The notes under the pieces were generated by a model. That model had not been told where the DNA came from, did no database searches, and saw only the letters and a program-made list of their open reading frames with translations. A program made the position numbers and the translations under genes. From the NCBI RefSeq assembly GCF_014851765.1, contig NZ_JACVAI010000007.1:1-64000 (forward strand): 64,000 nt of DNA, given 5' to 3'. Shown here piece by piece: positions 24,734 to 33,965 of this stretch; the first letter of the stretch is position 1; the number at the start of each line of letters is the position of its first letter. Source of the DNA: Pseudomonas sp. PDM04 (lineage in GTDB: Bacteria > Pseudomonadota > Gammaproteobacteria > Pseudomonadales > Pseudomonadaceae).

Positions 24734-26136
24734 TGGCCCGCGAAATTCGTCTCAACGCTTTCGACATGAACTGCGTCGGTCATCAGTCACCCGGTTTGTG
24801 GGCGCACCCACGGGATCGCTCGTGGCAGTACAAGGACCTGGAGTACTGGACCGACCTGGCGAAAATCCTCGAGCGCGGCAAGTTCGACGGTCTGTTCATC
24901 GCCGACGTGCTGGGCATTTATGACGTCTACAACGGCAACGGTGACGCAGCGATCCGCCAGGCGGCCCAGGTGCCGGTCAACGATCCGCTGCAACTGATCC
25001 CGCCGATGGCGTTGGTTACCGAGCACTTGGGCTTTGGCCTGACCGCCTCGCTGTCGTTCGAGCACCCGTATCCGTTTGCCCGCCGTCTCTCGACCCTCGA
25101 TCACCTGACCAAGGGCCGTGCCGGCTGGAACATCGTCACTTCATACCTGGAAAGCGGCGCGAAGAACCTCGGCCAGAAAGCCCAGACCGAGCACGATGCG
25201 CGTTACGACTATGCCGAGGAGTACCTGGAGGTTTGCTACAAACTCTGGGAGGGCAGCTGGGAGGAGGGCGCGATCCTGCGCGATCGCGAGCGCCGGATTT
25301 TCAGTGACCCGAGCAAGATCCATGAAATCCGCCACGTCGGCAAACACTTCCAGGTGCCGGGCATTCACCTTTGTGAACCCTCGCCGCAGCGCACGCCGGT
25401 GCTGTACCAGGCCGGTGCCTCCAGTCGTGGCAAGCAGTTCGCGGCCGAGCACGCCGAGTGTGTGTTTGTCGCGGCGCCGTCGAAAGTGCTGCTGAAGAAG
25501 ACCGTGGCCGACATCCGCCGCCGCGCCGCCGAGGCCGGGCGCGATCCGTCGAAGATCCTGATTTTCAACTTGCAGACGGTGATCCTGGGCGAAACCGATG
25601 CCAAGGCCAAGGCCAAGTTCGAGGAATACAAAAGTTGGGTCAGCTACGAAGGCGCCATGGCCCTGATTTCCGGCTGGACCGGCATCGACTTCAGCCAGTT
25701 CAAGCCCGATGAACCGCTCAAGCACGTGCACACCAACGCCATTCAATCGGCGGTGGAAGCGTTCTCCACGGCGGACCCGAACAAAGTCTGGACGCCCCAC
25801 GAACTGGCCGACTGGGTCGGCATCGGCGGGTTCGGCCCGCTGTTCGTCGGCAGTCCGGAAACCGTTGCCGACCTGCTGCAGGAATGGGTCGAAGAGACCG
25901 ATGTGGACGGCTTCAACCTGGCGTATGCCCTGACCCACGAAACCTTTATCGATGCCGTGGAGTTGCTGGTGCCGGAGTTGCAGAAGCGCGGGGTGTACAA
26001 GACCGAATACGCACCGGGCACCTTGCGCGAGAAGTTGTTCGGCGAGGGCCCACGGTTGGTACAGGGGCATCCCGGGGCGGGGTATCGGGGCCTGGTGGGG
26101 TTACGCCAGCAGGAGAGGAAAGTGGTGTCTGCCTGA
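24733..26136 (+). CDS. LLM-class FMN-dependent monooxygenase (NtaA/SnaA/DszA family)
   Basis: A 467-residue luciferase-like monooxygenase. It has the family's opening (MNCVGHQSPGLWAHP), FDGLFIADVLG, HPYPFARRLSTLDHLTKGRAGWN and the QAGASSRGKQFAAEHAE motif. Members need FMNH2 from a separate reductase and oxidise sulfones, aminopolycarboxylates or sulfur heterocycles; no reductase gene adjoins. It overlaps the previous gene by one base. The neighbourhood with sfnB points to an organosulfur substrate (inference). Confidence 0.9.
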   Translation: MAREIRLNAFDMNCVGHQSPGLWAHPRDRSWQYKDLEYWTDLAKILERGKFDGLFIADVLGIYDVYNGNGDAAIRQAAQVPVNDPLQLIPPMALVTEHLGFGLTASLSFEHPYPFARRLSTLDHLTKGRAGWNIVTSYLESGAKNLGQKAQTEHDARYDYAEEYLEVCYKLWEGSWEEGAILRDRERRIFSDPSKIHEIRHVGKHFQVPGIHLCEPSPQRTPVLYQAGASSRGKQFAAEHAECVFVAAPSKVLLKKTVADIRRRAAEAGRDPSKILIFNLQTVILGETDAKAKAKFEEYKSWVSYEGAMALISGWTGIDFSQFKPDEPLKHVHTNAIQSAVEAFSTADPNKVWTPHELADWVGIGGFGPLFVGSPETVADLLQEWVEETDVDGFNLAYALTHETFIDAVELLVPELQKRGVYKTEYAPGTLREKLFGEGPRLVQGHPGAGYRGLVGLRQQERKVVSA

Positions 26137-26237
26137 CCGCCATCGCGATCAGGTTCACTCCCACCCGTGACTGTGTTTGACAGATTTCAGCCCAGCGGAC
26201 CACCGCACGCTTTTTGCCCATGAACAGGAGGTCATCC

Positions 26238-27137
26238 ATGAGCGTGCACGAACTCAAGCGACCGCCGATTGCCGATACCGCGCAATGGCGGGTCAGTGTG
26301 CCCAAGGCGCTGGAGCAGTTGCGGCATTGGGCGCAGGTCAGCCCGTTGCAGCCGGCGTTGCGTCACAAGCGCCATGGTCAGTGGTATGCCTGGCGCTGGA
26401 TCGATGTGTTGCGCGACGTCGAGCGCCTGGCCGATGGTTTGCGCCAGCAGGGGTTCAGCGAGCAATCGCGACTGGCCGTCAGCGGCGCCTTCGAACCCAA
26501 CCTGTTGCTGCTGGCCCTGGCCGCGCACCAGGCCGGCGGTGAAGTGCTGGCGGTGGCCGACGATCTCGACGCCCAGGCCCTGCACCCCATCCTTTGGCAC
26601 AGCCAGCCGACCCACGCTTTCGTCCCGCGCCGGCAGACACGGCAGTTGTGGCTCAATCATGGCCAGTCGCTGCTCGACTTCGCCCGCTTGCTCGGCCCGG
26701 GCGAACCGCCGCAGCGCCTGCGGCTGGGCCGCCCGGACGCGCAGTGGTGGAGCGAGGAAGGCACGCAATGGCAGGGTGGCCTCACCGTGCTGCTGGAGCA
26801 ATGGTTGGGCAGCGGGCAATCCCTGGCCTTTCCGGAAAGCCCCGGCAGTGCCAGTCGCGACCGTCGCGAAGTGGCCCCCTCGGGGCTGCTGCTGTCAGCC
26901 GGGCGCCTGCAACGGCTGGCGCAGGAGATCGACAGTCGCCTCGCCGCGCCCGGGACCTGGCGTCGGCGTCTGTGCGACTGGGCCATCGCCCATCCGGAAA
27001 AAGGCCTGCAACGCCTGATCAAGCAGCGCGTCCGGCGCCTGCTCGGTTTCCAGAACCTGCACGACATCTGGCAAGCCCCACGCACGCCGCCGGTCAATGT
27101 CGACCGACTCAACGAATTCAAACGGGACATCGCATGA
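26238..27137 (+). CDS. Acyl-CoA-synthetase-like protein lacking the nucleotide-binding core
   Basis: A 299-residue protein behind a strong AGGAGGT at 26225-26231. The N-terminal ~150 residues match the start of AMP-forming acyl-CoA ligases (LRHKRHGQWYAWRWIDVLRDV, LADGLRQQGF, LLLALAAHQAGGEVLAV). The family's P-loop (T/S-SGTTG), the adenylation motifs and the C-terminal lid are absent. The last third, basic and helical, resembles the segment preceding the acyl pocket in long-chain ligases. It overlaps the ABC ATPase gene by four bases. It is probably not a ligase; a binding or accessory role with the importer is possible. Confidence 0.7.
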   Translation: MSVHELKRPPIADTAQWRVSVPKALEQLRHWAQVSPLQPALRHKRHGQWYAWRWIDVLRDVERLADGLRQQGFSEQSRLAVSGAFEPNLLLLALAAHQAGGEVLAVADDLDAQALHPILWHSQPTHAFVPRRQTRQLWLNHGQSLLDFARLLGPGEPPQRLRLGRPDAQWWSEEGTQWQGGLTVLLEQWLGSGQSLAFPESPGSASRDRREVAPSGLLLSAGRLQRLAQEIDSRLAAPGTWRRRLCDWAIAHPEKGLQRLIKQRVRRLLGFQNLHDIWQAPRTPPVNVDRLNEFKRDIA

Positions 27138-27910
27138 GCTCGACCGATTTCATTCTGCAAGTCAGCGACATCTCCCTGTCCTTCAAAGGCGTCAAAGCCA
27201 TCAACCAGCTGTCCTTCGACGTGCGTCGTGGCGAGATCTGCGCGCTGATCGGGCCGAACGGCGCGGGCAAGAGTTCGCTGCTCAATGTGTTGAACGGCGT
27301 GTACCGATTCGATGCCGGCTCGATCGTCTTCGAGCAGCAGTCGTTGCGCCGTATCGACCCGTTGAGCGCCGCCCGCCGGGGCATTGGTCGGACGTTCCAG
27401 AACAACGCGCTGTTCAAGAAGATGAGCGTGATCGACAACCTGCTGACCGGTCTGTCGCGGCATCTGCGCAGCGGCTTCCTCGAACAGGCCCTGAACCTGC
27501 CGCGCGCCCGTCGCGAGGCCGCGGATTTCCGCCAGCAGGCCCAGGGCATTCTCGAATTCCTCGAGCTGCAAGCCTACCGCGATGTGCCGGTGGGCAATCT
27601 GTCCTACGGCCTGCAAAAACGCGTGGAGCTGGGCCGCGCCCTGATCGCCGGCCCGCGCCTGTTGCTGCTGGATGAGCCGATGGCCGGGATGAACGCCGAA
27701 GAGAAGCAGGACATGGCCCGCTTCATCGCCGACATCAACCGCGAGCTCGGCACCACGGTGGTGTTGATCGAGCACGACATGAGTGTCGTGATGGGGCTGT
27801 CCGACCACGTGGTCGTGCTGGATTACGGGCGCAAGGTCGGCGACGGCACGCCCGCAGAAGTGCAGGCCAACCCTGAGGTAATCGCCGCGTATCTGGGAGT
27901 GGTGCACTGA
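27134..27910 (+). CDS. LIV-type ABC transporter ATP-binding protein (LivG-like)
   Basis: A 258-residue ATPase. The Walker A GPNGAGKSS is at 40-48, the Q-loop in RTFQNNALF, the signature LSYGLQKRVELGRAL (LSYG in place of LSGG) and Walker B LLLLDEPMAGM, followed by the H-loop IEHDMSVVM. Length and order match LivG of branched-chain/amide/urea importers. It overlaps the genes before and after it, within the importer operon 27134-31993. Confidence 0.93.
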   Translation: MSSTDFILQVSDISLSFKGVKAINQLSFDVRRGEICALIGPNGAGKSSLLNVLNGVYRFDAGSIVFEQQSLRRIDPLSAARRGIGRTFQNNALFKKMSVIDNLLTGLSRHLRSGFLEQALNLPRARREAADFRQQAQGILEFLELQAYRDVPVGNLSYGLQKRVELGRALIAGPRLLLLDEPMAGMNAEEKQDMARFIADINRELGTTVVLIEHDMSVVMGLSDHVVVLDYGRKVGDGTPAEVQANPEVIAAYLGVVH

Positions 27911-28791
27911 TGACGTTCTTCTTCGAAACCCTGCTCGGCGGTTTGCTCGCCGGGACCATGTACTCGCTGGTCGCCATCGGCTTCGTGCTGATCTACAAGG
28001 CCAGCGGCGTGTTCAATTTTGCCCAGGGCGCGATGTTGCTGTTCGCCGCGCTAACCTTCGTCAGCCTGCACGATCAGGGCGTGCCCTTCATTCTGGCGCT
28101 GCTGCTGACGGTGCTGGTGATGATCGTCGGCGCCTTGTTGATCGAGCGGCTGGTGCTGCGGCCGCTGGTCAATCGGTCGCAGATCACCCTGTTCATGGCC
28201 ACGCTCGGTCTGTCGTTCATCATCGAAGGGCTGGCCCAGGGCCTGATGGGCTCGCAAGTGCGGGCGCTGGACCTGGGCATCGACGACGTGCCGGTGTTCA
28301 TCGGCGCGATGATGGTCAGCCAGTTCGACCTGATCGCCGCCGCAGCCGCCATCGTTCTGGTGACGGTGCTGGCACTGCTGTTCAACAAGACCCGCATTGG
28401 CGTGTCGTTGCGGGCGGTGGCGGACGACACCACGGCGGCGTTGTCGATCGGCATCAACCTCAACCGCATCTGGCAGATCGTCTGGGCGGTGGCCGGGATC
28501 GTCGGCCTGGTCGCGGGCCTGCTCTGGGGGGCGCGCCAGGGCGTGCAGTTTTCCCTGTCGCTGGTGGTACTCAAGGCCCTGCCAGTGTTGATCATCGGCG
28601 GCTTCACCTCGATTGGCGGGGCGATTGTCGGCGGGTTGATCGTCGGCGCGGCGGAGAACCTCGCCGAGGTGTACGTCGGCCCGTTGATCGGTGGCGGCAT
28701 CACCCCGTGGTTCGCCTACGTCCTGGCCCTGGCCTTCCTGTACATCCGTCCCGCCGGCCTGTTCGGCGAGCGCGCCATCGAGCGAGTCTGA
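27910..28791 (+). CDS. LIV-type ABC transporter permease (LivH-like)
   Basis: A 293-residue inner-membrane permease with the usual N-terminal GGLLAGTMYSLVAIGFVLIY and the conserved GVSLRAVADDTTAALSIGIN coupling loop. Its ATG shares a base with the stop of the ATPase gene. It forms the transmembrane pore with the LivM-like protein encoded next. Confidence 0.93.
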   Translation: MTFFFETLLGGLLAGTMYSLVAIGFVLIYKASGVFNFAQGAMLLFAALTFVSLHDQGVPFILALLLTVLVMIVGALLIERLVLRPLVNRSQITLFMATLGLSFIIEGLAQGLMGSQVRALDLGIDDVPVFIGAMMVSQFDLIAAAAAIVLVTVLALLFNKTRIGVSLRAVADDTTAALSIGINLNRIWQIVWAVAGIVGLVAGLLWGARQGVQFSLSLVVLKALPVLIIGGFTSIGGAIVGGLIVGAAENLAEVYVGPLIGGGITPWFAYVLALAFLYIRPAGLFGERAIERV

Positions 28792-28795
28792 AACC

Positions 28796-29845
28796 ATGTC
28801 GATCTCCCTTACCCGTGAAACCGCGCCGACCTTGCTGGTGCAGCGCCGCGTTCCATTCGCACTGATCGCGCTGTTGCTGATGGCCTACGTGGTCGTGCCA
28901 CTGACCGGCAACGATTATTGGCTGAACGCCATCCTGATCCCGTTTCTGGTGCTGTCCCTGGCCGGCCTCGGCCTCAATCTGCTCACCGGCTACACCGGCC
29001 AGACTTCGGTCGGCGCGGCCGGGTTCATGGCGGTCGGCGCGTTCGCCACCTATGGCTTTCTGTTGCGCTTGCCGGAGCTCGGGCTGCCGCTGGCGTTGCT
29101 CGGCGGCGGGCTGATCAGCGCCGTGGTGGGCTACGTCTTCGGTCTGCCGAGCTCGCGGATCAAAGGCTTTTACCTGATGGTCACCACGCTGGCGGCGCAG
29201 TTTTTCCTGGAGTGGCTGTTCGTCAAGTTTCCCTGGTTTTACAACTACGGTTCGTCCGGGACCATTTCTGCGCCGAAACTGGCGCTGTTCGGTCATGACC
29301 TGAGCACGCCGCTGGGCCGGTATCTGCTGACCCTGAGCACCGTGCTGTTGTTGACCTGGGTGGCGCTGAACCTGGTGAAAAGCCAGGTCGGTCGCAACTG
29401 GATGGCGATCCGCGACATGGACACCGCCGCTGCCGTGATCGGCATTCCGGTGGTGCGCTACAAGCACCTGGCGTTCGCGGTCAGCTCGTTCTACCTGGGC
29501 ATCGCCGGGGCACTGTGGGCCTTCGCCTACCTGGGCACGGCCAGTGCCAGCAGTTTCGACATCAATCGTTCGTTCCAGATCCTGTTCATCATCATTATCG
29601 GTGGCATGGGCAGCATCGCCGGCAACTTCGTCGGCGCCGCGTTCATCAGCCTGCTGCCGATCCTGCTCAGCCACGCCGGCCAGGCCTTTTTCGGCGGTGC
29701 GGTGGATGCCGGGCAATTGCAGAACCTGCAAAAAATCATCTTCGGCGCGCTGATCATCCTGTTCCTGATCAAGGAGCCGGAAGGCCTGATCCGCCTGCTG
29801 GGCAATCTTCGCGAACGGCTGGGCCACTGGCCGCTGCGCTTCTGA
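28796..29845 (+). CDS. LIV-type ABC transporter permease (LivM-like)
   Basis: A 349-residue permease, ATG four bases after the LivH-like stop. It has NLLTGYTGQTSVGAAGFMAVGA and the coupling-loop region GRNWMAIRDMDTAAAVIGIP, both family hallmarks, and about ten membrane helices. It pairs with the LivH-like permease. Confidence 0.93.
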   Translation: MSISLTRETAPTLLVQRRVPFALIALLLMAYVVVPLTGNDYWLNAILIPFLVLSLAGLGLNLLTGYTGQTSVGAAGFMAVGAFATYGFLLRLPELGLPLALLGGGLISAVVGYVFGLPSSRIKGFYLMVTTLAAQFFLEWLFVKFPWFYNYGSSGTISAPKLALFGHDLSTPLGRYLLTLSTVLLLTWVALNLVKSQVGRNWMAIRDMDTAAAVIGIPVVRYKHLAFAVSSFYLGIAGALWAFAYLGTASASSFDINRSFQILFIIIIGGMGSIAGNFVGAAFISLLPILLSHAGQAFFGGAVDAGQLQNLQKIIFGALIILFLIKEPEGLIRLLGNLRERLGHWPLRF

Positions 29846-29881
29846 ATCCATTCCACTCCCTCCCACTATTAGAGAGACACC

Positions 29882-31222
29882 ATGCGTGCAACCTTGAAAC
29901 GTTCCTTGCTCGGCGCAGCCCTGACGCTGGCGGTTTTCAGCAGTGCGGTGCCGGTGGTCCAGGCTTCGCCGGACCAGCAGTTCTTCCCGTTGGCCACCTA
30001 CCGCGTGGGCGCCTATGCCTCAAGCGGCGTGCAGGTGTGGGCGGGGATGATCGATTACCTGAACTACATCAACGAGGTGGAGGGCGGCATCAACGGCGTG
30101 AAGCTGGTCTGGCAGGAATGCGAGACCGAGTGGACGGCGGAGAAGGGCATCGAGTGCTATGAGCGCTTCAAGAAAGGCCTGGATGGCGCGCCGGTGGCGG
30201 TCTACCAACCCAACGGCGCACCGGCGGCCTATGCCCTGAGCGAGCGCGCGGAGGTCGACAAGATCCCGTTGATCACCCTCGGCTATGGCCGCACCGAGGC
30301 CACCGACGGCACGGTGTTTCCCTACAACTTCCCGGTGATGCTGACCTTCTACAGCGAGGCGTCGAGCCTGATCAACTACATCGCCCAGCGCGAGGGTGGT
30401 TTCGACAAGCTCAAGGGCAAGAAGATCGCCACGGTCTACCACGACTCGGCCTACGGTCGTGAAACCCTCGGCCCGCTGAAGCTGCTGGCGGAAAAATACG
30501 GTTTCGAGAACATCCAGATTCCGGTGGCCGATCCGGGCAACGAACAGTCGGCGCAATGGCGGCAGATTCGCCAGGTCAACCCGGACTGGGTGTTCCTGCG
30601 CACCTGGGGCGTGTCGACGCCGGTGGCGGTCAAGACCGCAGCGCGTTTCGGCTTCCCGGTGGACCATATCGTCGGCGACATCTGGGCCAGCTCCAGCGAA
30701 GACGTGTTGCCGGCCGGTGCCGCCGCCAAGGGGTATCTGGCGCTCACGCCATACCCGGCCGGGACCGATTTCGAGATCCACAAACGCCTCAGGCAGTCCA
30801 TCCTCGACAAGGGCAAGAGCGACCTCAAGGACCTGAAGAACTTCGGCAGCGTCTACTACAACTCCGGGCTGGTGAACGCGGCGGTGGCGGTGGAAGCGAT
30901 CCGTACCGCCCAGGGCAAGTTCGGCAAGCGACCGCTCAATGGTGAAGAAGGGCGCTGGGGCCTGGAGCACCTGAACATCGACGACGCCCGCCTCAAGGAC
31001 ATGGGTTACTTCGGCCTGATGCAGAACCTCAAGTTGTCGTGCAAGGACCACGAAGGTGGCGGTTCGGCGCGGGTTCAGCAGTGGGATGGCGCCAACTGGA
31101 CGCTGATCAGCGACTGGATCGCCGCCGATCGTGCCCTGCTGCGGCCGTTGATCGATGAAAAATCCGCCGCGTTCGCCAAGGAAAAAGGCCTGACGCCACG
31201 CACCTGCAACGGAGACGAATAA
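29882..31222 (+). CDS. LIV-type ABC transporter substrate-binding protein
   Basis: A 446-residue exported binding protein with a signal peptide cleaved near VVQASP and a type-I periplasmic fold (Peripla_BP_6), with WAGMIDYLNYINEVEGGING near the start. It is longer than LivJ (about 370), as in urea/amide- or aromatic-type members. AGAGAGACACC precedes the ATG. It should set the specificity of this importer; the ligand cannot be read from sequence. Confidence 0.92.
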   Translation: MRATLKRSLLGAALTLAVFSSAVPVVQASPDQQFFPLATYRVGAYASSGVQVWAGMIDYLNYINEVEGGINGVKLVWQECETEWTAEKGIECYERFKKGLDGAPVAVYQPNGAPAAYALSERAEVDKIPLITLGYGRTEATDGTVFPYNFPVMLTFYSEASSLINYIAQREGGFDKLKGKKIATVYHDSAYGRETLGPLKLLAEKYGFENIQIPVADPGNEQSAQWRQIRQVNPDWVFLRTWGVSTPVAVKTAARFGFPVDHIVGDIWASSSEDVLPAGAAAKGYLALTPYPAGTDFEIHKRLRQSILDKGKSDLKDLKNFGSVYYNSGLVNAAVAVEAIRTAQGKFGKRPLNGEEGRWGLEHLNIDDARLKDMGYFGLMQNLKLSCKDHEGGGSARVQQWDGANWTLISDWIAADRALLRPLIDEKSAAFAKEKGLTPRTCNGDE

Positions 31223-31225
31223 CCC

Positions 31226-31993
31226 ATGGGCCAGACTGCCAGCGACCTTGCCGCCGACGAGCTGCTGCACGTCGACGATATCGAAGTGATCTACGACGGC
31301 GCGATCCTGGCCGTGGCCGGCGTGTCGCTGACGGTGCCCAAGGGCGGCATCGTCGCCCTGCTGGGGGCCAACGGCGCGGGAAAAAGCACCACGCTCAAGG
31401 CCATTTCCGGCCTGGTACGGGCCGAGCGGGCGCAGGTCAGTCGCGGAACCATCCGGTTTCTCGGCCAGGACACGGCGGCTGTCGACCCCAGTGCGCGGGT
31501 GCGCCAGGGCATGGTGCATGTGCTCGAAGGCCGGCACGTGTTCCCCCAACTGACGGTCGAAGACAACCTGCGCAGCGGCGGTTTCGTGCGTGGCTTGAGC
31601 CGTCAGGACCTGGCCCGCGACCTGGAGCGCATCTACGCCTGGTTCCCGCGCCTGAAGACCAAGCGCAAGACCCAGGCCGGGCTGACCTCCGGCGGCGAGC
31701 AGCAGATGGTCGCCATCGGTCGGGCGCTGATGACGCGTCCTACTTTGGTACTGCTCGATGAACCCTCCATGGGTTTGGCGCCTATCATCGTCCAGGAGAT
31801 CTTCGAGATCGTCGCCCAGCTCAATCGTGAGGCGCAGGTGAGCTTCCTGATTGCCGAGCAAAACATTAACGTGGCACTCAAGTACGCGTCGCAGGCCTAC
31901 GTGCTCGACACCGGCCGGGTGGTGCTGTCCGGCAGCAGCGAGGCGTTGCTGGCGCGGGGCGACCTGCATGACTTTTACCTGGGTAAACACTGA
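31226..31993 (+). CDS. LIV-type ABC transporter ATP-binding protein (LivF-like)
   Basis: A 255-residue ATPase: Walker A GANGAGKST, Q-loop region GRHVFPQLTVEDNL, signature SGGEQQMVAIGRAL, Walker B LVLLDEPSMGL and H-loop region LIAEQNINVAL. It partners the LivG-like ATPase and starts three bases after the binding-protein stop. Confidence 0.93.
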   Translation: MGQTASDLAADELLHVDDIEVIYDGAILAVAGVSLTVPKGGIVALLGANGAGKSTTLKAISGLVRAERAQVSRGTIRFLGQDTAAVDPSARVRQGMVHVLEGRHVFPQLTVEDNLRSGGFVRGLSRQDLARDLERIYAWFPRLKTKRKTQAGLTSGGEQQMVAIGRALMTRPTLVLLDEPSMGLAPIIVQEIFEIVAQLNREAQVSFLIAEQNINVALKYASQAYVLDTGRVVLSGSSEALLARGDLHDFYLGKH

Positions 31994-32007
31994 TCATAGA
32001 GAGCGCC

Positions 32008-33441
32008 ATGACTGAAATCCCACGCGGACAGGCGACAGACGTCATCCGCCACGCAGACATTCTGATCATCGGCGGCGGCCTCAGCGGCGCGATGCTCGCG
32101 GCGCAGTTGCTGCGCCTGCCCGGCAAGCGCTCGCTGTTGGTGATCGAGCCCCGACCCGAACTCGGTCGTGGCGAGGCCTACAGCGCGGTCGAACTGGGCC
32201 ACACCCTGAACGGCAACGCGGCCCGCATGAGCGTCGACCCGGACAATGCCGACGACCTGACCCAATGGCTGACCGACTACATTGCCGCCGGCGGCTGGCC
32301 GGAGTCCGACGAACAGCACGTACCGGTCAGCGAACTGTTTCCGCCCCGCGGGATCTTCGGCCTGTACGTGCAGCAGCGCCTGGCCGAGGCGCAGGCGGTG
32401 GGGGCCTTGCAGGGCTCGACCGTCGAGCATGTGCGGGCCGAAGTGGTGGACCTGGAGTCTTTGGATGACGCGGTGCGCCTGCACCTGAGTGATGGCCAGC
32501 GATTGCAGGGCGCGTATGCGGTGCTGGCGACGGGCATGTTCCCCGCTGCGCGTACACCGCAGACCGAGTCCAGCGGCTTGAACGCCGCGGCGCTCGATCC
32601 CTGGGACGTGGCGGCAATGCGTCAGCTGGACCCGCAAGCCACGGTGCTGATCATCGGCTCCGGGCTGACCATGGTCGATGCCGTGGTGTCGCTGGAGCAG
32701 GCCGGTCATCGCGGGCCGATCGAGGTGTTTTCCCGGCACGGCCTGTTGCCGCACGTGCGCCGGCAACCGCCGGCCTGGGTGGATTTTCTTGCCCAGGACC
32801 ACAGCCTTCGCACACCGCGCCAACTGCTGCGCGAACTGCGCCGGCAGTGTCGGCAGGCGATCGCCCAGGGCATCGACTGGCAGGCGCCGCTCGACACCGT
32901 GCGGGTGCACATCGGCCGTTTATGGCACCAGGCGACGGACGTGCAGCGTCGGCAGTTCGTGCGACACGTGCGGCCGTGGTGGGAAAGCCATCACCATCGC
33001 TCGCCGCCGTTGAGTGCCGAGCTGGTGGCGCGCCTGCATGGTGAAGGGCGGCTGCGCATTCAGGCCGCGTCGTTCAAGGGATTGGAGCCGGCTTCGGGGT
33101 CGGACGTCGGCATTCGCATTCGTCGCCGTGGCGAGGCTGAAACGGAGGTCGTGCGTGGCGCGGCGTTGATCAATTCCAGCGGTATCGAATACGACTGGCG
33201 GCGGGTGGCGCGGGCGCTGCCCCGGCAGTTGCTGGCACGCGGGCTGATAACTCCCGGGCCGCTGGCGTTGGGGATTGCGGCGGCGGTGGACGGCGCGGTA
33301 CACGATGCCAATGGCCAGGTCGCCCGTCGGCTGTTCGCCATGGGCCCGCCATTGCGTGGGATGTGGTGGGAGAGTACGGCGGTAACGGATGTGGCGCTTC
33401 AGGCCAAGGCGCTGGCGGCTCGCCTGGCCGGCCGGCCTTGA
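32008..33441 (+). CDS. FAD/NAD(P)-binding oxidoreductase-like protein
   Basis: A 477-residue protein with an N-terminal dinucleotide-binding motif (ILIIGGGLSGAMLAAQLL, about 15-32) and a second one (TVLIIGSGLTMVDAVVSLEQAG, cut here at its core). It belongs to the FAD-NAD(P)-binding family that includes ornithine-monooxygenase-like and HpyO-type proteins. It lies 14 bases after the importer ATPase and ends the locus, which is closed by a strong terminator. It may supply an oxidation step or redox sensing; the reaction is unknown. Confidence 0.82.
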   Translation: MTEIPRGQATDVIRHADILIIGGGLSGAMLAAQLLRLPGKRSLLVIEPRPELGRGEAYSAVELGHTLNGNAARMSVDPDNADDLTQWLTDYIAAGGWPESDEQHVPVSELFPPRGIFGLYVQQRLAEAQAVGALQGSTVEHVRAEVVDLESLDDAVRLHLSDGQRLQGAYAVLATGMFPAARTPQTESSGLNAAALDPWDVAAMRQLDPQATVLIIGSGLTMVDAVVSLEQAGHRGPIEVFSRHGLLPHVRRQPPAWVDFLAQDHSLRTPRQLLRELRRQCRQAIAQGIDWQAPLDTVRVHIGRLWHQATDVQRRQFVRHVRPWWESHHHRSPPLSAELVARLHGEGRLRIQAASFKGLEPASGSDVGIRIRRRGEAETEVVRGAALINSSGIEYDWRRVARALPRQLLARGLITPGPLALGIAAAVDGAVHDANGQVARRLFAMGPPLRGMWWESTAVTDVALQAKALAARLAGRP

Positions 33442-33445
33442 ACGG

Positions 33446-33481
33446 AAAACCCCGCAGGGATCGACTCGCTGCGGGGTTTTC
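33446..33481 (+). terminator. Rho-independent terminator
   Basis: A twelve-base stem, AAAACCCCGCAG (33446-33457) with CTGCGGGGTTTT (33469-33480), ending in T residues. It closes the 23070-33441 locus and may also serve the convergent small gene. Confidence 0.9.
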
Positions 33482-33505
33482 TTTCAAGCGACATACGCCG
33501 GTGAC

Positions 33506-33730
33506 TCAGTAGCGCTGATACTTCGAACCGAACTCGGGACGGTTTTCAGCCACGTACAGCTTGCTTGCCTGGCTGTCTTTCGAATCGACTTTCACGGTGT
33601 TCACGTTCAACGTGGCCGGTTGGCTGACTTCAGCTGCCGCGACGACTTGCGAAGTGGCGTGGGGCGCCGCGATGGCGGAAGTCGCGCCGAGAACCGAAAG
33701 GGCGAAACCAAGACCGATAATGCTTTTCAT
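33506..33730 (-). CDS. Small exported protein, unknown function
   Basis: A 74-residue protein with a clear signal peptide (cleavage near ATSAIA-AP, residues 20-23) and a short polar mature part rich in Ser, Val and Lys ending FGSKYQRY. A GGAGCAACATC-type ribosome site precedes the ATG. Probably periplasmic. No domain recognised. Confidence 0.7.
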   Translation of the reverse strand: MKSIIGLGFALSVLGATSAIAAPHATSQVVAAAEVSQPATLNVNTVKVDSKDSQASKLYVAENRPEFGSKYQRY

Positions 33731-33856
33731 GATGTTGCTCCAGAAGGGTGGGGAGAAGATGTGTCCACTCTAGTGCTGGAGCTTTTCGATGTGAAAACAC
33801 CCTGAGGCATAGTCGTTATCGAAGACAATGATTCGGCACCTGACCGGTGACTGATC

Positions 33857-33955
33857 TGTAGGAGCGAGCTTGCTCGCGAAGAACATCAACGATAACGCCG
33901 GCTAATGGATGCTCGCCGTGTCTGGGCGTTCCTCGCGAGCAAACTCGCTCCTGCC
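33857..33955. repeat. REPIN
   Basis: Inverted GGAGCGAGCTTGCTCGCGA cores flank a spacer beginning AACGATAACGCCGGC, related to the spacers at 10941-11050 and 60017-60120. It lies between two minus-strand genes. Confidence 0.88.
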
Positions 33956-33965
33956 GTTTCACGGA

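Noticed and set aside
26137..26172. REP element between the LLM gene and the ligase-like gene
   Set aside because: Only a weak resemblance (ATCGCGATCAGGTTCACTCC); too degenerate to call.
30020..31990. 656-residue open frame on the minus strand
   Set aside because: Shadow of the LIV binding-protein and LivF-like genes; composition is His/Gln/Arg-rich without any domain.
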